Notes: a model not told the origin generated them from the letters alone. Positions 44,630 to 55,690 are shown, counted from the first letter of the stretch. The stretch is 64,000 bases of DNA from Orientallactaga sibirica (GCA_036365145.1 JAEOAD010000048.1:11163501-11227500); one strand, 5' to 3'. A program made the numbers and translations.

Positions 44630-45084
44630 TCTCATCTCTCTCACATTTCAAAATTGTGTTCTTGGAACCTTTCAGTCAAGCTATGGTTTTGAAGGAGTGA
44701 GAGGTTCAACAAGCCGCAATGGCTTCCAATTTCAAGACACCATGAGGCTGTGGGGTAGGGAAACAGTATGAATTCGGCCAACATGGATTTGTCATGTTCC
44801 TCAACATCAAGGATTGTGAAGTGAAGATGTGAAATAGACTGGCCCTTTCTTTCTCTCCACTTTCTCCCACAACATAAGCCTGGATAATTATCAAGGCAGG
44901 CAAGAGTGTTGCACGGGGAGCTTGCAAGCTTCTTGCTCAAGTCAATTCACTCATTTCCTGGATGCTCAGAGCTCTGCTGCAATGCACAGTGCCTGCTCCA
45001 GTCTCGGACCTCTTGTGTTTTACTATTTGAGCAACAAGACATCTAAGAACATGAAGCCCAGCCACAAAAAGCTCAGACTGGAGC
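44630..45084. other. Unique sequence, no gene seen
   Basis: Overlapping minus frames of 73-99 codons have no domain. Confidence 0.45.
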
Positions 45085-45155
45085 TGACCACAGCTGTGAC
45101 CTCCGCCAACCATTTCATTTTTCTGTGCCTCACTTTCTTGATGTATAAAAAGACG
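45085..45155 (+). repeat. MIR 3' half
   Basis: 'gctgtgacctccgccaacca' + 'tttctgtgcctcactttctt' + 'gatgtataaaa' follow the MIR consensus order. Confidence 0.65.
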
Positions 45156-45162
45156 TTTCTCA

Positions 45163-45378
45163 GGCTGGAGAGATGGCTTAGTGGTTAAGGCACTTGCCTG
45201 TAAAGCCTAAGAACACATGTTCGATCCCAAATTCCCACATAAGCCAGGACACAAGCGTGCAATGTTGCACATGTGCCACTTTGTGCAGCTGGCTTCATGT
45301 GGGTACTGGGGAACTGAACTCAGGTTGTTAGGTTTTGCAGGCAAGCACCTTAACCACTGAGCCATTTCTCTACCCTGA
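45163..45378. repeat. Head-out palindromic pair of B2 halves
   Basis: A plus-strand B2 head and body (45,163-45,262) is followed at once by a minus-strand B2 body and head (45,263-45,378). The arms can pair along about 100 bp around a short loop near 'gtgcaatgttgcac'. Confidence 0.9.
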
Positions 45379-45379
45379 G

Positions 45380-45650
45380 ATGCCAGAATTTTTAAGAGGT
45401 GGGACCTAGTGGGAGGTCTTCAGGTTCTGGGAGAGTGTGGGTCCTGGTCTCTTTCTTTTCTTTTTAGGCTTCTGAGTCTGAAAGGAGCAGTTTATGATGT
45501 CACAGGCTTTCTCCGTGATGGACTGCCTCACCACAGGCCCAATCACAGACTACAACATCTACACTGTGAGCCAAAACTAACCTTTTCTCTCTGCACGTTG
45601 GTATCTTAAGTATTAGTTTTAGTGACAAACAAGTAACATGTCACCCAAGC
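45380..45650 (+). mobile_element. MaLR-type LTR relic
   Basis: 'gtgggacctagtgggaggtc' + 'ttcaggttctgggagagtgt' and 'gtgagccaaaactaaccttt' follow the order of MaLR LTRs. Confidence 0.6.
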
Positions 45651-45892
45651 AGAGACTAAGAGAGAGACTTTTAATTCCTCCCTGTGTCCCAGAGTGCCCA
45701 GAGCATATGAATCTTGCTCAGTCAATGCCTGCTGAATGAATGGACCAAGGGGTGGCTGGGTCAAAGGAATGTCTCAGAGACGACAAAGCACAGTGCCAAC
45801 TGGTGTGGTTGTGATTAAGGGGAGTCTTGGGTTGACCTGAGAAACACTAAGAATGGCAGATGCCAGGCTAGGGTCAAGATATAAAGTCAAGA
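45651..45892. other. Unique spacer
   Basis: Nothing recognised. Confidence 0.5.
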
Positions 45893-46090
45893 GGGCTGGA
45901 GAGATGACTCAGCAGTTAAGGCGCTTGCTTGCAAAAGCCTAAGGGCTGAGGTTCAATTCCTCAGAACCCATGAAAGCCAGATTCACATGGTAGCACATGC
46001 ATCTGGTGTTTGTTTGGAGTGGCTAGAGGCCCTGGCATGCCCGTTATCTCTCCTTTTCTCACAAATTATAAATAAATAATTTAAAAGGAT
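45893..46090 (+). repeat. B2-type SINE
   Basis: 'gagggctggagagatgactc' through 'aaattataaataaataattt'. Confidence 0.93.
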
Positions 46091-46106
46091 ATAAAAATTA
46101 AGGTTA

Positions 46107-46330
46107 GGGCTGGAGAGATGGCCCAGCAGTTAAAGGCTTCAAGGTACTTACTTGCTTGCAAAGCCTGCTGGTCCATGTTTGACTCCCCAGTACCCACGTA
46201 AAGCTAGTAGCACAAAGTGGTACATGCATCTGGAGTTCATCTGCAGTGGAAAGAGGCCCTGGTGCACCCATATTCTCTCTCTCCTCCCCTGATCTCTAAA
46301 ATAAACAAATATATATATATATATATATAA
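46107..46330 (+). repeat. B2-type SINE with (TA)n tail
   Basis: The head has a small insertion ('gttaaaggcttcaaggtact'). The tail ends in 'acaaatatatatatatatat'. Confidence 0.93.
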
Positions 46331-46568
46331 AACCAAGGGCCATGGCAAGTCAGAGAAGGCTTCTGTCCTGGAAAAAAAAAAGCCAGTGAGGACCCAAGCC
46401 ATACTGCTGGGCTGACTGTGGGATGGGAAAGGAAGGGCCAGACCAAGGAAAAAGAGGAAGAAGATGGAAGAAGCTAGTGATCTGACAGAGAGAAGGAGCA
46501 AATGCAATCATTAACCATTGAGAGCACGATGGCACCAGGAGAAAGTTTATGGATGAAGACGCAAAGTC

Positions 46569-46768
46569 TAGCTGGAGAGATGGCTTAGCAGTTAAGGTGC
46601 TTGTCTGCGAAGCCTAAGGATCCTGGTTCAATTCCCCAGTACCCACATAAGCCAGATGCACATGGTGGAGTATGAATCTGGAGTTCCTTTGCAGTAACTA
46701 GATGCCTGGCATGCCTATTCATTCTCATTTTCTCTCTCTAATAAATAAAAATAAAATATATTTTAAAA
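46569..46768 (+). repeat. B2-type SINE
   Basis: 'agctggagagatggcttagc' through 'ctctaataaataaaaataaa'. Confidence 0.94.
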
Positions 46769-46822
46769 GATGAAAAGTCATCTCTATAATAAATCTGTTG
46801 GTAGTCATTAGGTCTTTGAAAC

Positions 46823-47068
46823 TTTCTTTTTTTTTTAAATTTTTGGTTTATTATTTATTTATTTATTTATTTTAAAGAGACAAAGAAGCAGGTAGAGAGA
46901 GAGGGAGAGAGAATGGGCTTACAAGGGCCTCCAGCCACTGCAAATGAACTCCAGATGTATGCGCCACCTTGTGCATCTGGCTTACATGGGTACTGGGGAA
47001 TCGAGCCTCAAACGGGGTTCTTAGGCTTCATAGGCAAGCACTTAACTACTAAGCCATCTCTCCAGCCC
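46823..47068 (-). repeat. B2-type SINE with target-site duplication
   Basis: Complete antisense B2 flanked by 'tgaaacttt' on both sides. Confidence 0.96.
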
Positions 47069-47390
47069 TGAAACTTTATTTCTATTTTTAAAAATAGTAC
47101 ATTTCTATTCAGGAAAATTTAGAATAGGAAGAAAAGTACAAAAAAATGAAATTACTGATCATCTGGCCATTCAGAGATAGCTGTTTCTCCATACTACTGA
47201 TCTTTTTTTTTTTGGTGCACATCCATATAATTTAAAAAATTGGTATACTATTATGTTTAAGTAATATAGGTTGTACACATTTACAGAATGGTACATTATA
47301 AAATTGCACATGAGTGACACTGAATATATTGAAATAAATATTAATACCTTCAATAAATACTGAACACATTTTAATAAATACATTCTTCAA
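47069..47390. other. Unique AT-rich stretch
   Basis: Nothing recognised. Confidence 0.5.
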
Positions 47391-47394
47391 AATG

Positions 47395-47620
47395 ATTATT
47401 TTTTTGTTGTTTATTTATTTGAGAGCAACACACAGAGAGAGAAAAAGGCAGATAGATAAAGAATGGGCACCCAGGACCTCCAGCCATTGCAAACGAACTC
47501 CAGATGCATGTGCCACCTTGTGCATCTGGCTTACGTGGGTCCTGGGGAATCGAGCCTCAAACAGGGGGTCCTTAGGCTTCACAGGCAAGTGCTTAACTGC
47601 TAAGCCATCTCTCCAGGCTC
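47395..47620 (-). repeat. B2-type SINE with target-site duplication
   Basis: Flanks 'caaaatgattattttt' and 'caaactgattattttt'. Confidence 0.96.
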
Positions 47621-48313
47621 CAAACTGATTATTTTTAACATGAGTGTTACTGTTGTCATTAATGAACCATAATTTACAACAATTGCTTTAGGTGATCTTC
47701 AATTTTTTACTAGTACAAATAGTTCTGAAGTGAACATCCACCACATATGTATATATATTCCTTCATCAGCATTTCTGATTATTTCCTCAGGACAGACTGT
47801 GGTCTGCACAGTTACTTATAATCTCCACATTCCTTGTCCATATTGCAAGATGCTCAGTCCTGTTACTCAGTAACTTTCCAAGAAAGCCCCCTCAGCTCAA
47901 ACTCCTTCCAGAAGCACAGCAACACCTCCCTGGAACTTGGCCAGCACAGGAATTTACCTTTATGAAGAAAAATAAAGCCAATTTATCATGTGGAAACTGT
48001 CTTCATCTTATTTTAGCCTGCATTCCTTTGGTTACTAAAAAGAATGAGTTTTTCATACAAATTAGCCATTCACATTTCTTCTTTCTAAAAATTATCACAT
48101 CCGCTAACCATGTCACTTTATCATATCATCTTTCTAATATGGAGAAATTGTATGTAGTTGTTACCAATTTTTCTTTTATGTATTTTTCATTGGTTTAGGC
48201 CTTGATGGCCTTTCCCCAAACTAAGCTTTATTTTCATTTATATTTCCTTCTTGATTTTTATGGGTTAGTTTTCTGTTCCAATTTTTTCCAGTCAATGTTT
48301 TTAAAAAGTTACG

Positions 48314-48316
<3 letters not shown>
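47621..48316. other. Unique AT-rich stretch
   Basis: A 78-codon plus frame (47,962-48,198) is Phe/Leu/Ser-rich from AT-rich DNA. No gene recognised. Confidence 0.45.
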
Positions 48317-48358
<42 letters not shown>

Positions 48359-48513
48359 ATGCCAGGGCCTCTTGCTGCTGCAAACCAAACACCAGATGCA
48401 TGCACCATCCTCCTCTTTTACATCTGGCTTAAATGGGTGGGCTTGGAATTGAACCCAGGCTGGAAGGTTTTGCAAGCAAGCATCTTTAAGTGCTGAGCCA
48501 TCTTCCCAGCTCT
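48317..48513 (-). repeat. B2-type SINE whose tail side is (TG)n
   Basis: A (TG)n of about 36 bases replaces the usual (GA)n. The body ends 'gctgagccatcttcccagct'. Confidence 0.9.
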
Positions 48514-48981
48514 TGTCAGTCAATCTTGAGTCTACTTGATTGCATGATGTGACAAGACTCTTGGGACAATCAGAAGAACACATCACTTGCAAGACGTCAA
48601 TATGTGTTCATTTTGGAAACAGGAGAACCAGTAAAGTGGTCTTGCTCTTCAGAGCCAGTAGAGGACTTTGCTCCCTCGGCTTCATGAAAGTGTCCTCTTG
48701 ACAATCATACACTGTGACAGCATGTGATGGAAGACTGAGAGGTGTACTTCCCACTAACGCACATTATCTGGGGACAAAATGCTGAATGGGTGTGTCTTTT
48801 TCTCTAAGCGCTCAATAGGGTTGCTGTCTATCACAGACATTCCCTGAGCTACAGAGCCAGGAATGGTCGCTGAAGATGGTGGCTTGGGGAGGGGAGAAGG
48901 GTGCTGTCCCTGGAGAACAGATTTCCTGTTGCATGAGGATTCTCTTCCCTCCTCATTTCATTTTGAGAAGAAGACAATTCA
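48514..48981. other. Unique sequence, no gene seen
   Basis: Nothing recognised. Confidence 0.5.
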
Positions 48982-49170
48982 GGGCTGGAGAGCTGGCTTA
49001 GTGGTTAAGGAGCTTGCCTGTGAAGCCAAAGGACCCAGGTTTGATTCCCCAGTACCCAGGTAAAATCAAATGCACAAGGTGGCACATACGTCTGGAGTTT
49101 GTTTGCAATGGCTAGAGGCCCTGGCATGCCCATTCTGACTCTATCTGCCTCTCTCTCAAATACATATATA
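48982..49170 (+). repeat. B2-type SINE
   Basis: 'gggctggagagctggcttag' through 'tctctcaaatacatatataa'. Confidence 0.95.
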
Positions 49171-49584
49171 AAGATGGCTCCATCCCAGGGGTGTTTCAGT
49201 GCAGGGAAGATGATGAAATAAAATCTTTCTCATAATTCACAGCCCATGTGCTCACTGGAGGCAAACTTTCAGATCCAATCCCTTTAACTAAGCTGAGGCC
49301 TGAGGTCAGTCAAGCTCGTGTACATGGGCTGTGTTACCAGGATGTTTCTAAATTGCCACAGCACATCCTTTTCCCAACACAGCTCAGGTTGATCTAGGAC
49401 ATACACGGCTGTCATGCCTACTTCCCTATATGATCTTAGCCTTACGACTCACGGGTTCCAGGCAAACAGCACAAGGTGTGTGGGGGTTTCACAGTGGCAA
49501 GTGACTTATCTAGATCCAGCTGGGTCTTTGATGTTCTCAGCTCTGTGTCTTGCCTTTATAGCATGTGACCTCCAATCACATTAC
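49171..49584. other. Unique sequence, no gene seen
   Basis: Nothing recognised. Confidence 0.5.
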
Positions 49585-49665
49585 AAAGAGACTGGGATTA
49601 GTCGAAAAAGTGACAGAGTTCAACAATGGGACCTTAGGTAAATCATTCAACCTTCCTGAATTTTT
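49585..49665 (+). repeat. Possible MIR fragment
   Basis: 'gaccttaggtaaatcattca' + 'accttcctga' resembles the MIR 3' half. Confidence 0.5.
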
Positions 49666-49690
49666 AAAACCATTTATTTATTAATTTATT

Positions 49691-49731
49691 TGGTTTTGTG
49701 AGGTAGGGTCTCACGTGAGCCCAGACTGACC
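49691..49731 (-). repeat. B1 fragment
   Basis: 'tgaggtagggtctcacgtga' + 'gcccagactgacca'. Confidence 0.7.
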
Positions 49732-49734
49732 ATT

Positions 49735-50549
49735 ACACTTTTAAGTACTCAGCTCTGTGGTATTAGGTGCATTCACACTGTTGTACAATGATCATGACCA
49801 TACACCCACAGACCTTGTCTTTCAAACCTGAAACTCTGGCCCATTGACTAACCTCCTACTTCCCTCTTACTGTCTTCTGGAAACCACCAATCTATTTTTT
49901 CCATCTTCAAGAATTCCACTATAAATAACTTAGGAGTGGAATCATACAGCCTGTGCCCTTTGCCAGTGGATTATTATATCATATGATATGATAAGCATCA
50001 CTTAGGTGACGGCTGAATACTATTCTATTGTATTCCTAGCCCACATCTCATTGGTTCCTCATCCTTGGCTGCACACAAGGCTTGTGTCCACCTTTTGGCT
50101 GTTACGAATATACTGTTGTGAACATGGGAATACATTCATTTCTTTATATTTTTTGTAAAATATTTTTAATATATTTATTTATTTATTTATTTGTTTGAGA
50201 GAGAGAGAGAAAGAGAGAGAGAATGGGCACGCCAGGGCTTCCAGCCACTGCAAATGAACTCCAGATGCATGCGTCCCCTTGTGCATCTGGCTTACGTGGG
50301 TCCTGGAGAATTGAACTAGGATCCTTTGGCTTTGCAGGCAAATGCCTTAACCACTAAGCCATCACTCCAGCTGTCTTCATATTCTTGTTTGCAGGTATAT
50401 ACCCAGGAGTAGAATTGCTGGATCCTAGGGTAGTCCTATTTTTAATGTTTTAAGGAATTATGAAACTATTTTCCATAGCACCTAGACCATTTGACAGCCT
50501 TGTCAACAGTGTACAGCATTCCAATTTTTCTGCCTCCTCCCAAACCCTT
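49735..50549 (+). mobile_element. Ancient L1 3' region, interrupted by a B2
   Basis: 'tgtggtattaggtgcattca', 'actgttgtacaatgatcatg', 'gtggaatcatacagcctgtg', 'aatactattctattgtattc', 'caccttttggctgttacgaa' and, after the B2, 'ggtatatacccaggagtaga' + 'attgctggatcctagggtag' follow the well-known old mammalian L1 order closely. Confidence 0.85.
50150..50373 (-). repeat. B2-type SINE inside the ancient L1
   Basis: Complete antisense B2 ending 'actaagccatcactccagct'. Confidence 0.95.
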
Positions 50550-50620
50550 TGTGGTGGTTTGAATGCAAATGTACGGACCACTTAGACTTAAGTATTTCTT
50601 TTGGAGCATAAGGTATTTTT

Positions 50621-51063
50621 GTTTAAAGCATGCCAAACTGGTCAAGATCATACAGATCTACACAGATCCAGAACCCCCAATCTCTTTCACTACATCTTCT
50701 TTTCTAGTGTTGACACAGAATAGAAGTAAAGGTAGCTTTTTTTATAGGTGGTCATCCAGGGACAGAGGTCCAAGGAGATGCCACCTTGCCTGTCCTGGCA
50801 GGACTGGAACCCGCATATGACCAGTGTCATTCAAGATGGCTGCACACATCAACTCCAGTGACAACTTCCCAACTTCCAGCCTCTTCTTCGATTTTTCCCA
50901 GGTTTATCACACCTGTGGGCTGGCCCCTCCTGGGTCAGCCTCTTCAGTCCACCAGGTCTCCCCTTACATACCTGAATCTGATGAGGCTCATCTTAATTGG
51001 ATGTTTGACCATATAAAGGAGCCTAAGACTTACGATTATTTCCCCACCCCTCAAGGTAGTGTG
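50621..51063. other. Unidentified insert in the LTR
   Basis: About 440 bp with frames of 76-85 codons on the plus strand and a TATA-like 'ccatataaaggagcc' near its right end. It resembles an LTR-like promoter region, but I cannot place it in a family. Confidence 0.35.
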
Positions 51064-51187
51064 TCTCTTTAGGCCAGGCTGACCTGGAACTCACTCTGTA
51101 GGCTCAGGCGGGCCTCAAACTCACAGTGGCCCTCCTACCTCTGCCTCCTGAGTGCTGGGATTAAAGGTGTGTGCCATCACGCCCAAC
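51064..51187 (-). repeat. B1 SINE
   Basis: Antisense B1 ending 'ggtgtgtgccatcacgccca'. Confidence 0.93.
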
Positions 51188-51405
51188 GGTTTTTTTTTTT
51201 AATATTTATTTAAAAAGATAGATACAGATGGAGAAAGAGAGAGGCAAATAGAATGGATATACCAGGGTCTCTAGCCACTGCAAATGAACTCCAGATGCAG
51301 GTGCCACCTGGTGTATCTGGCTTCATGTGGGTGCTGGGGAATGGAACTGGGGTCCTTGGGCTTTTCAGGCAAGCATCTTAACTGCTAAGCCATCTCTCCA
51401 GCCTC
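51188..51405 (-). repeat. B2-type SINE
   Basis: Antisense B2 ending 'gctaagccatctctccagcc'. Confidence 0.94.
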
Positions 51406-51555
51406 CTAGGTATTTTTGATTAAGCTTTTTGCTTAGTCTTCAGCAGGAGGCGCCTTGCTGGAGGAGCTGTGTCCCCGGAGGATGATCTTGAGTCCAGCCC
51501 TACTAGGTGGGTGGAGGGCCAGCTTGAGCTCTGACTGTCATGCTGGCCAGTGTTG

Positions 51556-51556
51556 A

Positions 51557-51617
<61 letters not shown>
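51556..51617. repeat. (CT)n-(GT)n microsatellite inside the LTR
   Basis: About 45 bases of CT followed by GT. It sits where another LTR of the family (38,658) also has a (TC)n run. Confidence 0.95.
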
Positions 51618-51784
51618 GGTGCTGAAGTGAGCCAGCTTCTTCTACCATGGTGAAGCCTCCCCTGGCATCAGTGAGCTTGAAGTAAACCCTTTCCTTCCAT
51701 ATGCTGCTCCTGATCACATGCTGGCCCCAGCAACACAAAGGTAACTGCAGCACCCTTCTTGGGTTTTAAGTTATTGGGATACTC

Positions 51785-51905
51785 TGCCATTCAGTGAGTA
51801 TCAGCCCAAAGCCTTCCATATACCAGGTGCTGGGGAAACAATGAGCAAAAGACAGATTCTGTCTGTTCTCAAGAAGTGTGCAATCTAACACAAAATAGGG
51901 ATAGC
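51785..51905 (+). repeat. L2 3'-end relic
   Basis: 'ccatataccaggtgctgggg' + 'aaacaatgagcaaaagacag' and 'tctgttctcaagaagtgtgc' track the L2 consensus. Confidence 0.65.
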
Positions 51906-52093
51906 CAGCCATCAGTTAGGGGTGGGAATGAATGTTAAAAGGGGAGTTGCACATAGCTCCAAGTCATAAAATGTTCATTCCCAGGGCCCTCCAGCTCTGT
52001 GCTCTGTGGCCACACAGAGGCAGCAAGACCAACCCCTGAGTAGACTTTAATGTGGAGCATTCGTCCACAAACTTAAAAACTATGTTTACATTT
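51906..52093. other. Unique spacer
   Basis: Nothing recognised. Confidence 0.5.
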
Positions 52094-52123
52094 TTTTATT
52101 TGAGAGAGACAGAGACAGAGAAG

Positions 52124-52161
<38 letters not shown>

Positions 52162-52349
52162 GGATGCACCAGCAGCCTCTCAGCTGCTGTGAACAAACTC
52201 CTGACACGTGTGCCCCCTTGTGGGTAAGTGCTGCATTGTGCACTTGAGTCACTTTTTACGTCTGGCTAAAAGTGGGACCTGGAGAATCAAACGGGCATTC
52301 TTAGGCTTGGCAGGCAAGTGCCTTAACCGCTAAGCCATCTCTCCAGCCC
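52094..52349 (-). repeat. B2-type SINE, extended-middle variant
   Basis: Antisense copy with 'cagcagcctctcagctgctg' and 'gcacttgagtcactttttac'. Flanking 'tgtttacattt' on both sides. Confidence 0.95.
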
Positions 52350-52796
52350 TGTGTTTACATTTCTACTTATGAAAAAGAGGTCCTTTCCTATCCACAACCA
52401 AACCAAACACCACTTGTTCAGTGGGTACCCAGTGTAATGTGTGGAGCTTTTGAATCAGTTGCCATCACTTATAAGCAATTCAAGAAATCAAGACATTTCT
52501 CACTGGACTCTGAATTTCCAGTGTCCCTGAAAACTCGTAAAATCCAGCTGCACTAAAGCTAAGGCAGCAGCTATTTAAGCTGAGCACTCTTTGTTTTTCT
52601 TGCCTGCTGAGCCCCAAGTTCTTAAGCACTATCCTATTTGGTATGGCAGACATTCCACACATGGCTACAAAGCATCCGAAACCTGACTGGTCTGAACTGG
52701 GATGTGCTAAACATGGAAATTTATACCAGCATTCAAAAATGGGAAAATATGGAGAAAAAAAATCCCACTGATAATTTCATATTTAGATACTAGCTG
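52350..52796. other. Unique sequence, no gene seen
   Basis: A 60-codon minus frame without domains. Confidence 0.5.
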
Positions 52797-53081
52797 TTGT
52801 TTTTTTTTTTTTATTTTTTATTATTTTTTGAGAGAGACACAGAGAGAGACAGAGAGAGAAAGAGAGAGAGAGGAGAGAGGGAGAGGAAGACAGAGTTGGG
52901 CGCACCAGCAGTGTCTCAGCTGCTGTGAACGAAATCCAGATGTGTGAGCCCCCTTGTGGTCATGTGTGGCATTGCGCCCTTGCATCACTTTGCATCTGTA
53001 AATGTGGGACCTGGAGATTGGAACCAGTGTTCTTAGGCTTAGGAGGCAGGCGCCTTAACCCCTAAGCCATCTCTCCAGCCC
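52797..53081 (-). repeat. B2-type SINE, extended-middle variant
   Basis: Antisense copy with 'agtgtctcagctgctgtgaa' and 'gcccttgcatcactttgcat'. Confidence 0.95.
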
Positions 53082-53091
53082 TGTTCTTGTT

Positions 53092-53235
53092 GTTTTTAAG
53101 ATAGGGTCTCACTCCAGCCCAGGCTGACCTGGATCTCACTCTGAGTTTCAGGCTCACCTTGAACTCACAGTAATCCTCCTACCTCTGCCTCCTACATTCT
53201 GGGATTAAAGGTGTGCTGCACCACCACAACCGGCT
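53092..53235 (-). repeat. B1 SINE
   Basis: 'aagatagggtctcactccag' through 'gctgcaccaccacaaccggc'. Confidence 0.94.
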
Positions 53236-53265
53236 CATATTAGGTTTTAAAAATGTACTATTACA

Positions 53266-53495
53266 TTGGGCAGGAGAGATTGCTTAGCAGTTAAGGCACT
53301 TGCCCATAAAACCTAAGAACCCAGGTTCAATTTCCCAGTCTCCATGTAAGCCAGATGCACAAGGCGGCACATGTGTCTGGAGTTCATTTGCAGTGGCTAG
53401 ACTAGAGGCCCTGGCATTCTCATTTTCTTTCTCTCTCTCTCTCCATATTTCTCTCAAATAACAAAATAATAAGTAAATAAATAACATATTTTAAA
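53266..53495 (+). repeat. B2-type SINE with target-site duplication
   Basis: Flanked by 'aaaatgtactattaca' and 'aaaatgaactattaca'. Confidence 0.96.
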
Positions 53496-53515
53496 ATGAA
53501 CTATTACAAGTACAC

Positions 53516-53630
53516 ATAGCCAGGCTTGTGGCGTATGCCTGCAAACCCAGAATTAGGGAAGTTGAGGCAGGGCATCCCAAATTTCAGGCCAGCCTAGACC
53601 ACATGGTTCAATTTTGTCTTGGGTTGTGGG
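53516..53630 (+). repeat. B1-like SINE, old
   Basis: 'tagccaggcttgtggcgtat' through 'tcaggccagcctagaccaca'. Confidence 0.75.
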
Positions 53631-53889
53631 GGGAGGTATTTTACATGTTTTAGCTTTTTGCTGTCATGTGCCCATGGGGAACCCTACAACTGCACGTGTG
53701 CTCATGCTAGATTTCCATTGTGCTTAGGGGAGCTCCCAGCATAACATATATGGGACTTTATTCCCGAATGAAACTATCATTATTTGAATTATGTTCTAAT
53801 TTCTTCTCATAATGTATAATCACATATTCTACTTATTAAGGTAGAAAACAATCCCAAGGTTGACACTGATCATTTATATAAATTGCAAC
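53631..53889. other. Unique AT-rich spacer
   Basis: Nothing recognised. Confidence 0.5.
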
Positions 53890-54260
53890 TCACATAAAAA
53901 TGCGGACATCACAGGCCTCATATTATTTTTTAACACCATGTAATTTTATTCAGCTATGATGAAAAATGAAATCATGACATTTGCAGAAAAAAGGAAGGAA
54001 CTGGAAATCAATAGGCTAAGCAAAATAAGCCAGTCTCAGACAAATAACACATTTTTCTCATGCATGGAACTCAAGATTTATACTAGGAGGGAGAGAGAAA
54101 GAGGAGAGAGAGAGAATGAACTAGAAAGGGGGACCAAGAAAGGGGGAGTGAGATATCTGAAGGGAGAGGGGAGTGTGAGGAAATCAGGGTAAAGTCATAT
54201 ATGTATCATACATAATGGTATTATATATATAAATACAATAATAAAAGCCATTACTTTGTA
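53890..54260 (+). mobile_element. L1 3'-terminal relic
   Basis: 'tcagctatgatgaaaaatga' + 'aatcatgacatttgcag', 'ggaactggaaatcaataggc', 'gcaaaataagccagtctcag' and 'catgcatggaactcaagatt' are diagnostic of the L1 3' terminal region. A (GA)-rich 3' part follows. Confidence 0.75.
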
Positions 54261-54515
54261 TGCTAACCTAAAAATTAAAGCAAAAAACCTGAAAAGGGAA
54301 AGATTTATTTTGCTACACAGTTTCAGTTGGACCCATGGCTTTGAGCCTGATGCCAAACAGCACACTAAGGTGGCAGGAACATGTGGCCCATCTTATCTCA
54401 GCCAGGAAGCAGACAGAGGAGGACAGGAAGGGGACAGAGCCAAGATCTACCCTTCAAAGGCATATATCCAGCCACTTCTTCCAACTAGCACATATTATTT
54501 TAAAACACATCTATT
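54261..54515 (-). mobile_element. MaLR-type LTR relic
   Basis: 'gaaagatttattttgctaca', 'cagccaggaagcagacagag' and 'ctacccttcaaaggcatata' follow the order of antisense MaLR LTRs. Confidence 0.6.
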
Positions 54516-54724
54516 TCACTCTGATAGGGATACTAAAATAACATAACTAAATACTGTCCTGACTCTTCACTGTCTCTCCAATATTTAAGTTACAGGGTAA
54601 GTTATTTATATTCATTTTTATCACAATTCTTTTCATTAAAAGCTTAAAGACTGCTAGTGAAACTTCATGGCGGCCATGAGTCTGTGATTTTATTAGCTAA
54701 CTACTTTTAAAAAGTCTTCAAGCT
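54516..54724. other. Unique spacer with a small inverted repeat
   Basis: 'catggcggccatg' at about 54,666-54,678 is an inverted repeat containing a YY1-like ATGGCGGC core. Confidence 0.5.
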
Positions 54725-54926
54725 TAGCCGGGCATGGTGGTGCACGCCTTTAATCCCAGCACTTGGGAGGCAGAGGTAGGAGGATTGCCCAGAGTTCGAG
54801 GCCACCCTGAGAATACATAGTTAATTCCAGGTCAGCCTGAGCCAGAGAGAGACCCTACCTCAAAAAACAAAAAAAATAATAATAATAATAATAAAATTAA
54901 AAATAAAATAAAAGTGTTCAAGCTTA
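54725..54926 (+). repeat. B1 SINE with target-site duplication
   Basis: Complete B1 with an (AAT)n-rich tail, flanked by 'aaaagtcttcaagctta' and 'aaaagtgttcaagctta'. Confidence 0.96.
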
Positions 54927-55002
54927 AGTAAAGGGTACAGTTAGAATTAGTTTATAGTAGGTATGGGACAAAGGGCTTTAAGCCAAGATAAGGGGAACAG
55001 TC

Positions 55003-55042
<40 letters not shown>
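55003..55042. repeat. (TG)n microsatellite
   Basis: An uninterrupted TG run of about 38 bases followed by 'cacgcacgcgcatgcatg', an alternating purine-pyrimidine stretch. Confidence 0.97.
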
Positions 55043-55043
<1 letters not shown>

Positions 55044-55383
55044 ACGCACGCGCATGCATGTGTGTGTAAAGACAACTTCCACCATCTAGGTTGCTATTAT
55101 TTTCTTAGCATGGGATTCCAACTTGAGGTGTCTGGAAGTCATAGATGGGAGTTGAAACATGTCCTCCCAGAAGATACTCACTCAACACATGACCACGTGT
55201 GCACAGTCACCTGGGTGCCGTCCATCTGTAAGCCACAACTTCTCACTCTTCTGTATCAATGCAACGACTAGAGAAACATTTGGAAGTAGACTCCTCGGCC
55301 AGGATGTTATGACTCTGTCATTTTTTCCTTTTGCTTTCTCTTTTCTTTCTTCTAGTTATCCTTTCTTTCACTTCTTTTTCAGT
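55043..55383. other. Unique sequence, no gene seen
   Basis: A 102-codon frame crosses the TG run and has no domain. Confidence 0.45.
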
Positions 55384-55454
55384 GCTGGAGGTTGAACCCA
55401 AGGCCTTGTGTGTGCTAGGCAAGCACTCTATCACTGAGCTACATCCCTAGCCTC
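55384..55454 (-). repeat. ID-type SINE
   Basis: The reverse complement reads 'ctagggatgtagctcagtga...gttcaacctccagc', the ID body. Confidence 0.85.
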
Positions 55455-55528
55455 TTTCTCTTATTGGATCTGCTCCAAAATCTCTAAATTTCTTTCATCT
55501 TTTACCTGTTATTATGAAGAACATCTTG

Positions 55529-55690
55529 AACTGGAGAGATGGCTCAGCACTTAAAGGCACTTGCTTATGAAGCCAGACAGCCAGGGTTTGATTCTCCAGT
55601 ATCCACATAAAGCCAGATGTATTGGCCAGGAGGCCTGTCATGCCCATACTCATTCATTCTCTATCTCTCTCATAAATAAATATTTTAAAA
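55529..55690 (+). repeat. B2-type SINE, shortened
   Basis: 'actggagagatggctcagca' through 'tctctctcataaataaatat'. The central body is partly missing. Confidence 0.92.

Larger units (their letters stand above)
50550..51752 (+). mobile_element. MaLR-type LTR with nested insertions
   Basis: LTR start 'tgtggtggtttgaatg' at 50,550 and end 'aactgcagca' at 51,752 are flanked by a perfect 5-bp 'ccctt' duplication. The LTR itself is 50,550-50,620 plus 51,409-51,752. About 790 bp of other DNA sits inside, flanked by 'ggtatttttg' on both sides. Confidence 0.75.
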
